Assembly: GCA_026874595.1 (NCBI GenBank)
Contig: CM049314.1
Location: 10,410,729 to 10,474,728 of the forward strand
Reading direction: 5' to 3'
DNA length: 64,000 nt
Source of the DNA: Sipunculus nudus
Lineage: Eukaryota; Annelida; Sipuncula; Golfingiida; Sipunculidae
This document shows, one piece after another, positions 13,801-25,800 of the stretch. Position 1 is the first letter of the stretch. The number at the start of each line of letters is the position of its first letter. The translations under genes were made by a program, and so were the position numbers. The notes beneath the pieces are model-generated. The model had not been told where the DNA came from, searched no databases, and saw only the letters and a list, made by a program, of their open reading frames with translations.

Positions 13801-16800
13801 AAGGTCAGAGGTCAATGCAAATTGGTTAGGCACCAGTTCACATGTGACCCGATAATAGGTGTAAGTTTGGGAAAAATCGGTCCATTAGTCTCCGAGGAGC
13901 TCTCTGGAAACGAACGCCGCCGCCGCGGAGGAACTGGGTCAAAAACATAGTATCCGCAAAACTTCGTTTTGGCGGATACAAAAATACAGGTGGCTCCACC
14001 AGTCTGCAGAAACTAATAAAAACACTTAATGGTCAATATCCATGCAAAAAATCATGGTGATCTCTGCATTAGTTGTTCAGATACTTCAGTTTTTGTATCA
14101 AATTGTCCATTATTCTGAGGGATACTTCGGAGTCCTATAGCTTGAAGGATATGGATAACAGAGACCTAATTTCAAGTTTCCACAGGCACCTTTCATGGGC
14201 CTCCTTGCATGACAAGAATGAAGATTCTAGGTCCAGTTGTTGCGATTTGTACCCTGTTGACAGATAACCACATCTTTAAAGGTCTCAAAAAAAAGAAAAA
14301 AATTCGTAAAAATTTGAAAAAAAATAGAGGTGGCACACCCAGTCTGCAGAAACTGATGGAACAGCTCATGATCAATATGTATGCTGAAAATCAGTGTTGT
14401 AGTTATTGAAATACTGCAGTTTTTGTATCAAATTTTCCATTATTCTGGGGGGTGGGGGTATTTTGGACCCATACAGCTTAAAGAATATGGGTAACAGAGA
14501 CCTAATTTCAAGTTTCCATGGAAACTTTTCATGGGTCTCCCTGTGTGTCAAGAATGAAGATTCTTGGTCCAGTTTTTATAATTTGTGCCCTGTTAACAGA
14601 TGTTCATATCTTAAAAGGTCTCAAAAATACAGAAAAATTTCGTAAAAAAACCCGAACAAATACAGGTGGTACCACCAGTCTGCAGAAACTTATGAAACAC
14701 TCCATGATCAATATCCATGCAAACAATTATGGTTATCTCTGCATTAGTTGTTCAGATACTTTAGCTTTTGTATCAAATTTTCCATTATTCTGAGCTGTAC
14801 TTTGGAGTGCCATAGCTCAAAGGATATGGGTAACAGAGACCAAATTTCAGGTTTCCATGGAGACTTATCATGGGTCTCCCTGTGTGTCAAGAACGAAGAT
14901 TCTAGGTCCAGTCGTTACGATTTGTACCCTGTTGACAGATAACTACATCCTTAAAGGTCTCAAAAATGGAGAAAACAATTCGTGAACATTGAAAAATACA
15001 GGTGGCGCCACCAGTCTGCACAAACTGATGAAACATCTCATGATCAATATGTATGTCGAAAATCATGACCATCAGTGATGTAGTTAATGAGATATTTAAG
15101 TTTTTGTATGAAATTTTTGACTATTCTGGGGGGTAATTTTGGGCCCCATAGCTCGAAGGATATGGGTAACAGAGACCTAATTTCTGGTTTCCATGGAGAC
15201 TTTTCATAGGTCTCTCAGTGTGTAGAAAATGAAGATTCTAGGTCCAGTCGTTACGATTTGTGCCACGCTAACAGATGACAGCATCCTCAAAGGTCTCAAA
15301 AATAGAGGAAAAAAATCGTAAAAAATCAAACAGTACAGGTGGCGCCACCAGTCTGCAGGAACTGATCGAACATCTCATGATCAATATGTATGCCAAAAAT
15401 AGAGACCATCAGTGATGTAGTTATTGAGATATTGAAGTTTTTGTATGAATTTTTTTACTATTCTGGGGGGTACTTTGGGGCCCCATAGCTTAAAGGATAT
15501 GGGTAACAGAGACCTAATTTCTGGTTTCCAAGGAGATTTTTCATGGACCTCTCAGTGTGTCAAGAATTAAGATTCTAAGTCCAGTCTTTATGATTTGTGC
15601 CTTGTTAACAGATGTTGACATTTTTAAAGGTCTCAAAAATAGAGAAAACAATTCGTAAAAAATCGAAAAATAGAGGTGGCGCCACCAGTCTGCAGGAAGT
15701 GATGTAACATCTCATGATCAATATGTATGCCAAAAATCATGACCATCAGTCAAGTAGTTAATGAGATATTGAAGTTTTTGTATGAAATTTTTGACTTTTC
15801 TGGGGGGTACTTTGGGGCCATATAGCTCGAAGGATATGGGTAACAGAGACCTAATTTCTGGTTTCCAAGGAGATTTTTTATGGACCTCTCAGAATCCCAA
15901 GTTACAAGGTTCTAGGTCCAGCGGTTACGATTTGTGCCTGGTTAACGGACGGACAGACGGACAGACGGACAGACGGACAGACAGACAGACGGACAGACGG
16001 ACAGACGGACGACGGACAAAGAGTGATCGCTATAGCTCAGATGACTTTCAGTCAGCTGAGCTAAAAATGAAAAAAACGATTTCGAGATACTAGTGTAGGA
16101 CTTATGATATGTCAGTTTCAAAAAGATTGCTGCAATAATGTGGCCTTTGGCGCAAGATGAATGAAATCTCGAAATATCTCTATTCATGAGATATTTTACG
16201 AGATACTGCAAGACTTGTAATAAAATCTTGTAGTACTAGTTAAATGCTACCTGATGCAAAAAACTAGATCACTCTAGCTTTAAAACTGACAAAGTTAGAA
16301 AAATAAGACCCCTTATTTTCGAATATCCTGACTTTTCCCCTAAAATTTGTAACCATGGTTACGGCAAATTTGAGTCAGCTACACACCAGATGACAGGCCT
16401 TGGAACGACGATTAAAATGAGCTATTGTTGAAGTAGATACGACTGAAAGTCACACAGATATGGAGAAAAAACTTTTTTAAGAAGTTTTGACGACCTTGAC
16501 CTTGACCTTTCACCTATATTACCCAAAAACAATAGGACACCTAGAAATTATCTTTTTCATCATCCCTGTAAGTTTCAAGGTTATTGTGGCAAAATTGTGG
16601 CCAGGAGAGTGGTGACAAACAAACAAGAACCAGCAAGAAGGCGAATTTGAGGACAACTGACAAACAGACGGACACACTGACAAAGTGACTCAAGATTGAG
16701 TCCAGATGACTACTCCAGATTATGGAGACGACTCAACAGAAGAAAAAAGCTACAGTCTATGTAACTGAGGTTTATAGTTTTGGAGATATTGCCAAAGCAT

Positions 16801-19800
16801 GATATGTTGGGAGAGGTTCGAGTTCAGCGCCCCCTAGCGGCCATATCCAGAAAATGAAAAATTGGTTTCGAGATATTAGTGTAAGACTTAAGATGTAATA
16901 GTTTCAAAAGGATTCTTTCAAAACTGTGGCCTGTAGAATGCTATATGTGAGACGCAAGAGCAAGCAGGTGAATTTGAGGACAACTGACAAACAGACGGAC
17001 ACAATGACAAAGTGACACAAGATTGAGACCAGATGACATTATCAGTTTATGGAGAAGACTCAGAGGGAAAAAATAAGCTATAGTTTATGTAATTGAGGCT
17101 TTGGGTTTTAGAGATATGGCCAATGTAATGATATCTGTGTGAGGGTCATGTGCAGCGCCCCCTAGGAGCCATATTCAAAAAATGAAAAAACGATTTCGAG
17201 ATACTAGTGTAGGACTTATGATATGACAGTTTCAAAAAGATTCCTGCAATAATGTGGCCTTTGGCGCAAGATGAATGAAATCTCGAAATATCTCTATTCA
17301 CGAGATATTTTACGAGATACTGCAAGACTTGTAATAAAATCTTGTAGTACTAGTTGAATGCTACCTGATGCAAAAAACTAGATCACTCTAGCTTTAAAAT
17401 TGACAAAGTTAGAAAAATAAGATCCCTTATTTTCGAATATCATGACTTTTCCCCCAAAATTTGTAACCATGGTTACGGCAATGGAATGACGATTAAAATG
17501 AGCTATTGTTGAAGTAGCTACGACTAATAGTCACAAAGATATGAAGAAAAAACGTTTTGAGAAGTTTTGACGACCTTGACCTTGACCTTTGACCTATTTT
17601 AACCAAAAACAATAGGGCACCTAGAAATTATGTTTTCGAACATCCCTGTAAGTTTCAAGGTTATTGTGGCAAAATTGTGGCCAGGAGAGTGGTGACAAAC
17701 AAACAGACAGACAGACAAACAGACTAGACGACCAGAGGTCGAACGCTTGCCGGAAGCGGAAATAAGAAAGTCAAACTAGGATACAACATACAGCAGACAG
17801 TCAGGTTACGTTTGGAACTGGCAAAATGAATTACCCCAATTATGGCGGAAACAGAAGCACAATTTTGTGTGGTTATGCTGATTTTCAAAAGTCGCAGATG
17901 AGTAGACAGACAAACAGACAGACATACGGGAAAAAACGCCATGTGAAGGCCATGTACTCCTGTCATGGAGAATAGAAAACAGTCTATTAGAATAAAACTC
18001 CATATTTTGAATTTTAAGAAAAAGAAGAATATAATTGAACGTATATTAGGTCCCCATGGTAATGGAAGAATATGACAGAGTCCCCACGAGGATAAACGCA
18101 TTAAATCTTGTTTCAAATGCTGCAATCAATGTTGTGACACTGTCTATAGTTTTCGAGATATGGCACAATTATGATTGCTGCAGCGCCATCTGGCGGCTTA
18201 TTTCTAAAAGGAAAAAAAAAAGTTCCCAGATATTTTTTTATTATATATATATATATTATATATATATAAATATATATATTAGATTTATAATTAAAATTTA
18301 ACCCCTGTAGAATATGACAGAGTCCCCAGGAGGATAAACGCATTAAATCTAGTATCAGATTCTGCAATCAATGTTGTGACAGTGTTTATAGTTTTGGAGA
18401 TATGGCACAATAATGATTGCTGCAGCACCATCTGGCGGCTATTTTCTAAAAGAAAACAAGGGACCTATGGGTCACTGTGCTCAGCTGACGTTAACCTTGA
18501 AGGTAAAAATCTAAAATAATATCAAATGGAGATAAAGTGTAAGAGGAAGAGGTAAAAAAAGGCCATGGTTGGTTTATATGATTGGTTTGTATTGATGAGC
18601 AAGAAATTGTTGCAAATAATATTTTGTGACCTGACCATGTGTTTCCTAATGTTGAAACTGAAGCATGTGAGCAGTTTGTGAACAAATGATCTGTACAATT
18701 ACCATGATCATTAGTTGGCTTTTCGATTAACTGTTGACATTTCAGTAGTTTACACATTTGTTCAATCAAATCTTTTTTTTGTATAATATATATTATTAAA
18801 TATGTTTTTTTTATGAAATGTATACAGTTGAAATATAACTAATTAACAACATAAAAAATGGCAAACAAAGCCTGATCTCAAACTCTGCTGATGCAGGATA
18901 ATAATGAACACATGTTTGTAATAAATCCTCATTTTTTTATCACATCAATTTTTTTAAAAATTTAAGTTTATATTTCTATACATTTTCAATATAACATATA
19001 TATCTGAATATAAAAGTTGATTCATAATTCTCAATTGCATCATCATAAATCTCAATCTTGTCAGATAACACCACATCATGCATACAAATGTTTATTTATT
19101 TTTTACCACAAAAATATATCTTTTAAATCTGCAAAACAATAAATATCTAAAAAAAATACTTGATTTAAATTTCACAGTTTTTAATTGTGTCTTTATTTAT
19201 CCATAATGTGCTTCATATTTTGTCATAATTTAGGCATACTGATGGGTTCCATTATGACTGGTAAGATCATTTAAAAGAAAAATGATTTCTTTAAAAATGC
19301 TACATTACACAACATTGCATCTTCTGGATTACACCTTAAATTCCTTTTTCAAGGAAAATTTTTGCATATCAGAGTAGAAACAGCATTACAATTAAGGAGA
19401 TACAGTGAAAACAATAACAATACTACATAACACTTGGTGGGTTGGGTTTGTGCGGGGGGGGGGGGGGGGGGGTGATTGGGGTGGTGATATGAGAATAACT
19501 GTACACCTGTCACAGCAGGGGATCTCCCCCAGTGACTGTAACAAATCAGAAACCCTGGCATAGCTGACTTCCAGTGACCTGGAGTGGGACCCTGCATCTG
19601 TAATCTGTAATCAAAGCAAATGACTACAATAGAGCCTCAAGAAAAAAATCAATAACTAGCTTAATTTTCAAGCTTTTACTTCCAAATTTCAGATTTAAAC
19701 AAATTAAATATTTATGTTTACATGGTGTGAAAATTAAATCAATGGTACTTACAGGAAAAAAACGTGCCATGGTCAAAGTTGGGCAAAATTTAAGGTACTG

Positions 19801-22800
19801 ATTTTATTTTTATGCTAATTACTTAAAAAATTTACAAAATTCAGATCTAATTTTGGGTAAACAATTGAATCTTAATTAAACATAGTTATATACTTGGGAA
19901 AATAGACTCTAGTTTCAAAATTTTTCATGTTAAGTGAGTAAATATTTTTCCTGATTTTTTACAAAGTCCATTATGTTTGGGCCCATAACTTAAAGAATTT
20001 ACACTTAACAGACTTAATTTCTGGCATGTACATAGGAACTATATAGAAGAATATTTATGGTAAATATGAGGAAAAACAGATGAGTGGTTTTGATATTAGG
20101 CAGTCCTGAAGTGTGAAAATAGGATTTTAATAAAAAATTGAGGTTTTTCCTTAATTTTTCAAAGGAACGAAGTTGCAAAGACCCAGTTTTCGGCTTGGTA
20201 GGAGATCTTGGGGACATCTAACATTATGCTGAATTTTGGATTCCTAGGTCTTACGGTTTCAAAACGTGCCACATCTACGGACGGACGGACGGACGGACGG
20301 ACGGACGGACAGACGGACAGACGACGGACAATGGACCACGACTATAGCTCAGATGACTTATAGTCAGCTGAGCTAAAAATTAGTTTCGAAATATTATATT
20401 TTTTATTATAAATATTTGATGTATAATTAAAATTAAATCCCCTGCCCCCCCAATTGCTAAACCAGGGATCCGCCCATATTTTGACACACCCAACTTCAAA
20501 ATCGGGGATCCGTCCCTGGTTTGAAAGATTTGCCAGTGGTTCCTGGCAACACAAGTGGCACCACAAGGGGGCACAATGAAAATAACAGGTGTGTTCAATT
20601 CAAATTTAGCGGCTTTTGTCCTCTTTTTAATGCTGCTTTGTGAAATTCATGGACGACCGCGCACGCCAACTTGCAACTGTAATGGCCTTGCCGGCACTTA
20701 CCGGTCAACCCTGAAGCCACTTGTGCTCACGGCAATTGGGTGTATCTTCATCATTTGATAAAAAACGAGGCGAGATTTAACGAGAATTCCACTATAATCA
20801 CATAATTTAGCTGAGAGTGTCAGACGCTGTCATATGCTAAAAACTATATGTCTGTAGTGTAAAAAATGACAGCATTATAGGCATTTCTTTGAATGGTTCC
20901 ATGTTCTTGTTTGACGATAAATAGTGCGAGATAGGACGAGATATTCACTTGTGTCACTTAAAACTAGTCAAATGATTCTTGAACAATAGAAAAATAAAAT
21001 ATCTAGCATGAAAATGACCGAGATAAAGACATTTGTTTAAAATATAAAATATTCTCGTTTGGCGGGAGATGATACGAGATTTGCAGTGTAATCATGTCCA
21101 GCTTCTGAAATGCTACCAAATGCTGAAAACTGCTCCAATTTAGCTTTAACGTGATCAAGTTATAAGCATTTCTGTGAAATCTCGTAATTTCTCGTTTGGC
21201 AATAAACCGAGCGAGATTTGACGAGACTTGCAATTGAATAGCTTAGAACCAAGAGAAAGCAGCCTTATGAAAAAACTAGACCCTTAAAACAAATATTAAC
21301 CGAGATAGAAGCCAAAAAACTACATATTTTCAGATCGTCAAGTTTAACCCCAAAATTTGGTAACCATGGTAATGGCACCACAAGGCTATATGTAGGAAGG
21401 AATAAGGCAATGATCCTAGTTTTAGATGCGACCAAAAAAAATTTTTATTTGCTTAATAGTTTTTAAGATATTGCGGAAAAATGATAAGTTGTAGTGTTTC
21501 CAGTGCCACGCCCCCTGGTGGCTATTTCCGAAAAATGAAAAAACAAGTTCGAGATAATGCAGAACAACAGAAAATATGTCACTTTCAGAACCTCAGCTGT
21601 AAAACTGCAACCTCTAAATGGTATTTCATGAAATCTCGAAAAGTCTCATGTGACGACAAATGGCACAAGATTTTGCGAGACTTGCACTTATTTAGCACAG
21701 AGCGTATAAAATGCTAGACAATACAAAAAACTAGAGCTCTCTAACTCTAGTCTGGTAATGACAGCTCTAGCCGTTTCTGAGATTTTAATGTTAGTTTGCT
21801 TTTTTGGACAGATGACTAAGTTCCACCTCGTGTTCAATCTTCAAACTGAAACCATTCGAACAAACTTGAGATAGATTGTTCCAGAGATCATTTCTTAGCA
21901 ATATTGGACAATTTGGCTGGACAGTTTCGCAGAAGAAGATTTTTAAAGCTTTTTTTAGCTTTTTCCCTTTAAAATCTCAGTAAATGCAGATAGCCAAAAA
22001 AGAAACAAAATCCGATAGAGCTTTTCAGATGACTGTTTATTTACAAAAAAAATTGGTGATGCTTGTTCCTGACGTTTTTGAGATAGCTATGGTTAACCTA
22101 CAGACGACGGACGATGCTGCACCATAGCATAAGCTCACTGGTTCACTAGTAATCTGTATCGAGATATTACTGTAAGACATAAGATTTAATAGTTTAAAAA
22201 AGATTATTTCAAAACTGTGTCCTGTAGAATTCTATTAGTGAGACGGAAGAACCAACAAGCAGGCGAATTTGAGGACAACTGACAAACAAACAGACATAGT
22301 GACAAAGGGACACTAGATGAAGACAAGATGACTTAACCAGGTTATGGGGAAGACTCAGAGGAAGAAAATAAGCTATAGTTTATGTAATTGAGGTTTATAG
22401 TTTTGGAGATATGGCCAAATAATGATATATTGGGGATGTTCGACCACAGCACCATCTAGTGGACATATCCTGAAGATGATGAATGCGTTTTGTGATATTA
22501 GTGAATGGCATGAGATGTAATCGTTTCAAAAGGATTCCTCCCAATATCTGGCTTGCTGATTGCTATATGTGAGATGCAAGAACCAGCAAGTAGGCGAATT
22601 TGAAGATAATTGACAAACAGACGGACATACTGACAAAGTAACACAGATGACGTTACCATGTTTTGCAGAAGGCCAACAGAAAGAAAATAAGCTACAGTTT
22701 GTGTAATATAGGTTTCTTTTGAGATATTCGTGTAAAAGATAAGATGAAGGAACAAACATACGCGGGTCACGAACCAGCTTGCAAAAATCGAAGATTTCCG

Positions 22801-25800
22801 GCAAGCAATAAAGTTGTGACTGTGCCTCCGACATGTATCGTGGTATGGCGAAAAACGGCGCGAGATTTGACGAGACTAACAATGTGACCCCTGAATGTGA
22901 CTGCGAGTGTCAGCCGCTATCCAGCGCTGCAAACCATGTGTCTGTAGCGTAAAAAATGACAAAATTACAGGCATTTCTTTGAATGGTCACGTGTTCTCGT
23001 TTCACGAGAAACGGTGGGAGATATGACAAGACTTGCGATTGAATGGCTTAGAACTAGAGGGATGCTGTCTAACGGCAAAAACCAGACCTGTCTATCGCAA
23101 ATATCAACAGAGATAGAAGCTGGAAAACTCCGAATTTTCAGATTGTCAAGTTTTACCCCAAAATTTGGTAACCATGGTAACGGCAGCACGAAGCAACATG
23201 TGCGAAGGGATAAGCCAATGTTCCTAGTTTCAGATACGACCAAAAAAAATGGTGTCACGTTTAATATTTTTTGAGATATTGCAGAAAAATGATATGTTAC
23301 AGTGTTTCAGGTACCACGCCCCCTGGTGGCTATTTCAAAAAAATGAAAAACTGATTTCGAGATATTTATAAATAACACAAAATATATCAATTTCAAAGCC
23401 ATTGTTAAAAAAATGCAACCTGTAGGTCATATTTAATGAAATCTCGAAGACTCTCGTTTGACGAGAAACGGTGCGAGATTTTGCAAGATTTTTGATTGGA
23501 TCACCGAGAACTCACCAAGGGCTACAAGATGCAAAAAAATTGACCTCTCCAGCATAAAAACTGACAGAGTTAGAAGCTGAAAACTGCATATTTTCAAAAT
23601 TCAAAAGTTTTACCCCAAAAATAGAGAAATCTGGCAATAGCGCACTTTGCCACCTATGCGCCAAAATAAGCCCATGGACCCCAGTTGAAGGTGCTGCGAT
23701 GGGAATGGCCCAATGTTTAATAGTTCTGGAGGTATAGCACCAAAACAAATTTTCATGTTTTTTCATCTGCAACGCCCCCTGGCGGCCATTTCCAAAATCT
23801 GGAAAAACAATTTCGAGATATTCTTGTGTTACATAAAATATCTCAGAATCAGTACGATTGCTGCAAATTTGAAAAATATCACGAAATCCCATGATTCCTC
23901 CCCAAAAAAAATGTAACCATGGTAACGGCAAATTTAAGTGAGCTACATGTCAAAAGAAAGGCCTTGGAATGCCGATTAAAATGAGCCATGTTTGAAGAGG
24001 CTATGACAAATTGTAATGGAGATATGAAGAAAAGAGCACTTTAGGAACTTTTGATGACCTTGACCTTGACCTTTGACCTATATTGACCAAAAACAATAGG
24101 CTTCTTGCATTTTTGATTATCTGTAAAGTGTGTAAGTTTGAAAGTGATTGGTGCAAAATTGAGACCTGTAGAGAGATGACAGACAAACAGACAGACATCC
24201 GCGACTGACCAACCAGCTTGCGAAAATCGAAGATTTCCGGCAAGCAATAAAGTTGTGACTGTGCCTCCGACATGTATCGTGGTATAGTGAAAAACGGCGC
24301 GAGATTTGACGAGACTAACAATGTGACCCCTGAATGTGACTGCGAGTGTCAGCCGCTATCCAGCGCTGCAAACCATGTGTCTGTAGCGTAAAAAATGACA
24401 GAATTACAGGCATTTCTTTGAATGGTCACGTGTTCTTGTTTCACGAGAAACGGTGGGAGATATGACGAGACTTGCGATTGAATGGCTTAGAACTAGAGGG
24501 ATGCTGTCTAACGGCAAAAACCAGACCTGTCTATCGCAAATATCAACAGAGATAGAAGCTGGAAAACTCCGAATTTTCAGATTGTCAAGTTTTACCCCAA
24601 AATTTTGTAACCATGGTAACGGCAGCACGAAGCAACATGTGCGAAGGGATAAGCCAATGTTCCTAGTTTCAGATACGACCAAAAAAAATGGTGTCACGTT
24701 TAATATTTTTTGAGATATTGCAGAAAAATGATATGTTACAGTGTTTCAGGTACCACGCCCCCTGGTGGCTATTTCAAAAAAATGAAAAACTGATTTCGAG
24801 ATATTTATAAATAACACAAAATATATCAATTTCAAAGCCATTGTTAAAAAAATGCAACCTGTAGGTCATATTTAATGAAATCTCGAAGACTCTCGTTTGA
24901 CGAGAAACGGTGCGAGATTTTGCAAGATTTTTGATTGGATCACCGAGAACTCACCAAGGGCTACAAGATGCAAAAAAATTGACCTCTCCAGCATAAAAAC
25001 TGACAGAGTTAGAAGCTGAAAACTGCATATTTTCAAAATTCAAAAGTTTTACCCCAAAAATAGAGAAATCTGGCAATAGCGCACTTTGCCACCTATGCGC
25101 CAAAATAAGCCCATGGACCCCAGTTGAAGGTGCTGCGATGGGAATGGCCCAATGTTTAATAGTTCTGGAGGTATAGCACCAAAACAAATTTTCATGTTTT
25201 TTCATCTGCAACGCCCCCTGGCGGCCATTTCCAAAATCTGGAAAAACAATTTCGAGATATTCTTGTGTTACATAAAATATCTCAGAATCAGTACGATTGC
25301 TGCAAATTTGAAAAATATCACGAAATCCCATGATTCCTCCCCAAAAAAAATGTAACCATGGTAACGGCAAATTTAAGTGAGCTACATGTCAAAAGAAAGG
25401 CCTTGGAATGCCGATTAAAATGAGCCATGTTTGAAGAGGCTATGACAAATTGTAATGGAGATATGAAGAAAAGAGCACTTTAGGAACTTTTGATGACCTT
25501 GACCTTGACCTTTGACCTATATTGACCAAAAACAATAGGCTTCTTGCATTTTTGATTATCTGTAAAGTGTGTAAGTTTGAAAGTGATTGGTGCAAAATTG
25601 AGACCTGTAGAGAGATGACAGACAAACAGACAGACATCCGCGACTGACCAACCAGCTTGCGAAAATCGAAGATTTCCGGCAAGCAATAAAGTTGTGACTG
25701 TGCCTCCGACATGTATCGTGGTATAGTGAAAAACGGCGCGAGATTTGACGAGACTAACAATGTGACCCCTGAATGTGACTGCGAGTGTCAGCCGCTATCC

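Larger units (their letters stand above)
13041..16065 (+). mobile_element. F2 Helitron-like element, copy 1, inserted into F4
   Basis: Begins CAAGTGACCCATGGGTCATG with a 14-bp palindrome (TGACCCATGGGTCA), then GCTCAGCTGAC. Ends with the hairpin TAGCTCAGATGACT-TTC-AGTCAGCTGAGCTA followed by A's (8 bp, one A/G mismatch, 5 bp, 3-nt loop). GCTCAGCTGAC at the left is the inverted copy of GTCAGCTGAGC at the right. The body is an F1 element, then a six-unit 337-bp tandem array and a GACGGACA microsatellite. The flanking F4 sequence (CCATATTCAAA and AATGAAAAAAACGATTTCGA) is continuous, uninterrupted, at 17170-17200. Confidence 0.8.

Noticed and set aside
13988-15950. Regularly spaced repeats reminiscent of a CRISPR array
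   Set aside because: The whole 337-bp unit is repeated with gradual divergence; there are no short identical repeats with unique spacers, and the DNA is eukaryotic.
15951-16211. Frames rich in TDGQTDRR / SVCLSVCPSV
   Set aside because: Direct translation of the GACGGACA microsatellite on either strand, not protein.
20555-20758. Plus-strand frame MAPQGGTMKITGVFNSN with a hydrophobic stretch resembling a signal peptide
   Set aside because: Lies within repeat-derived intronic DNA, lacks homology I can recognise and has no splice or promoter support.
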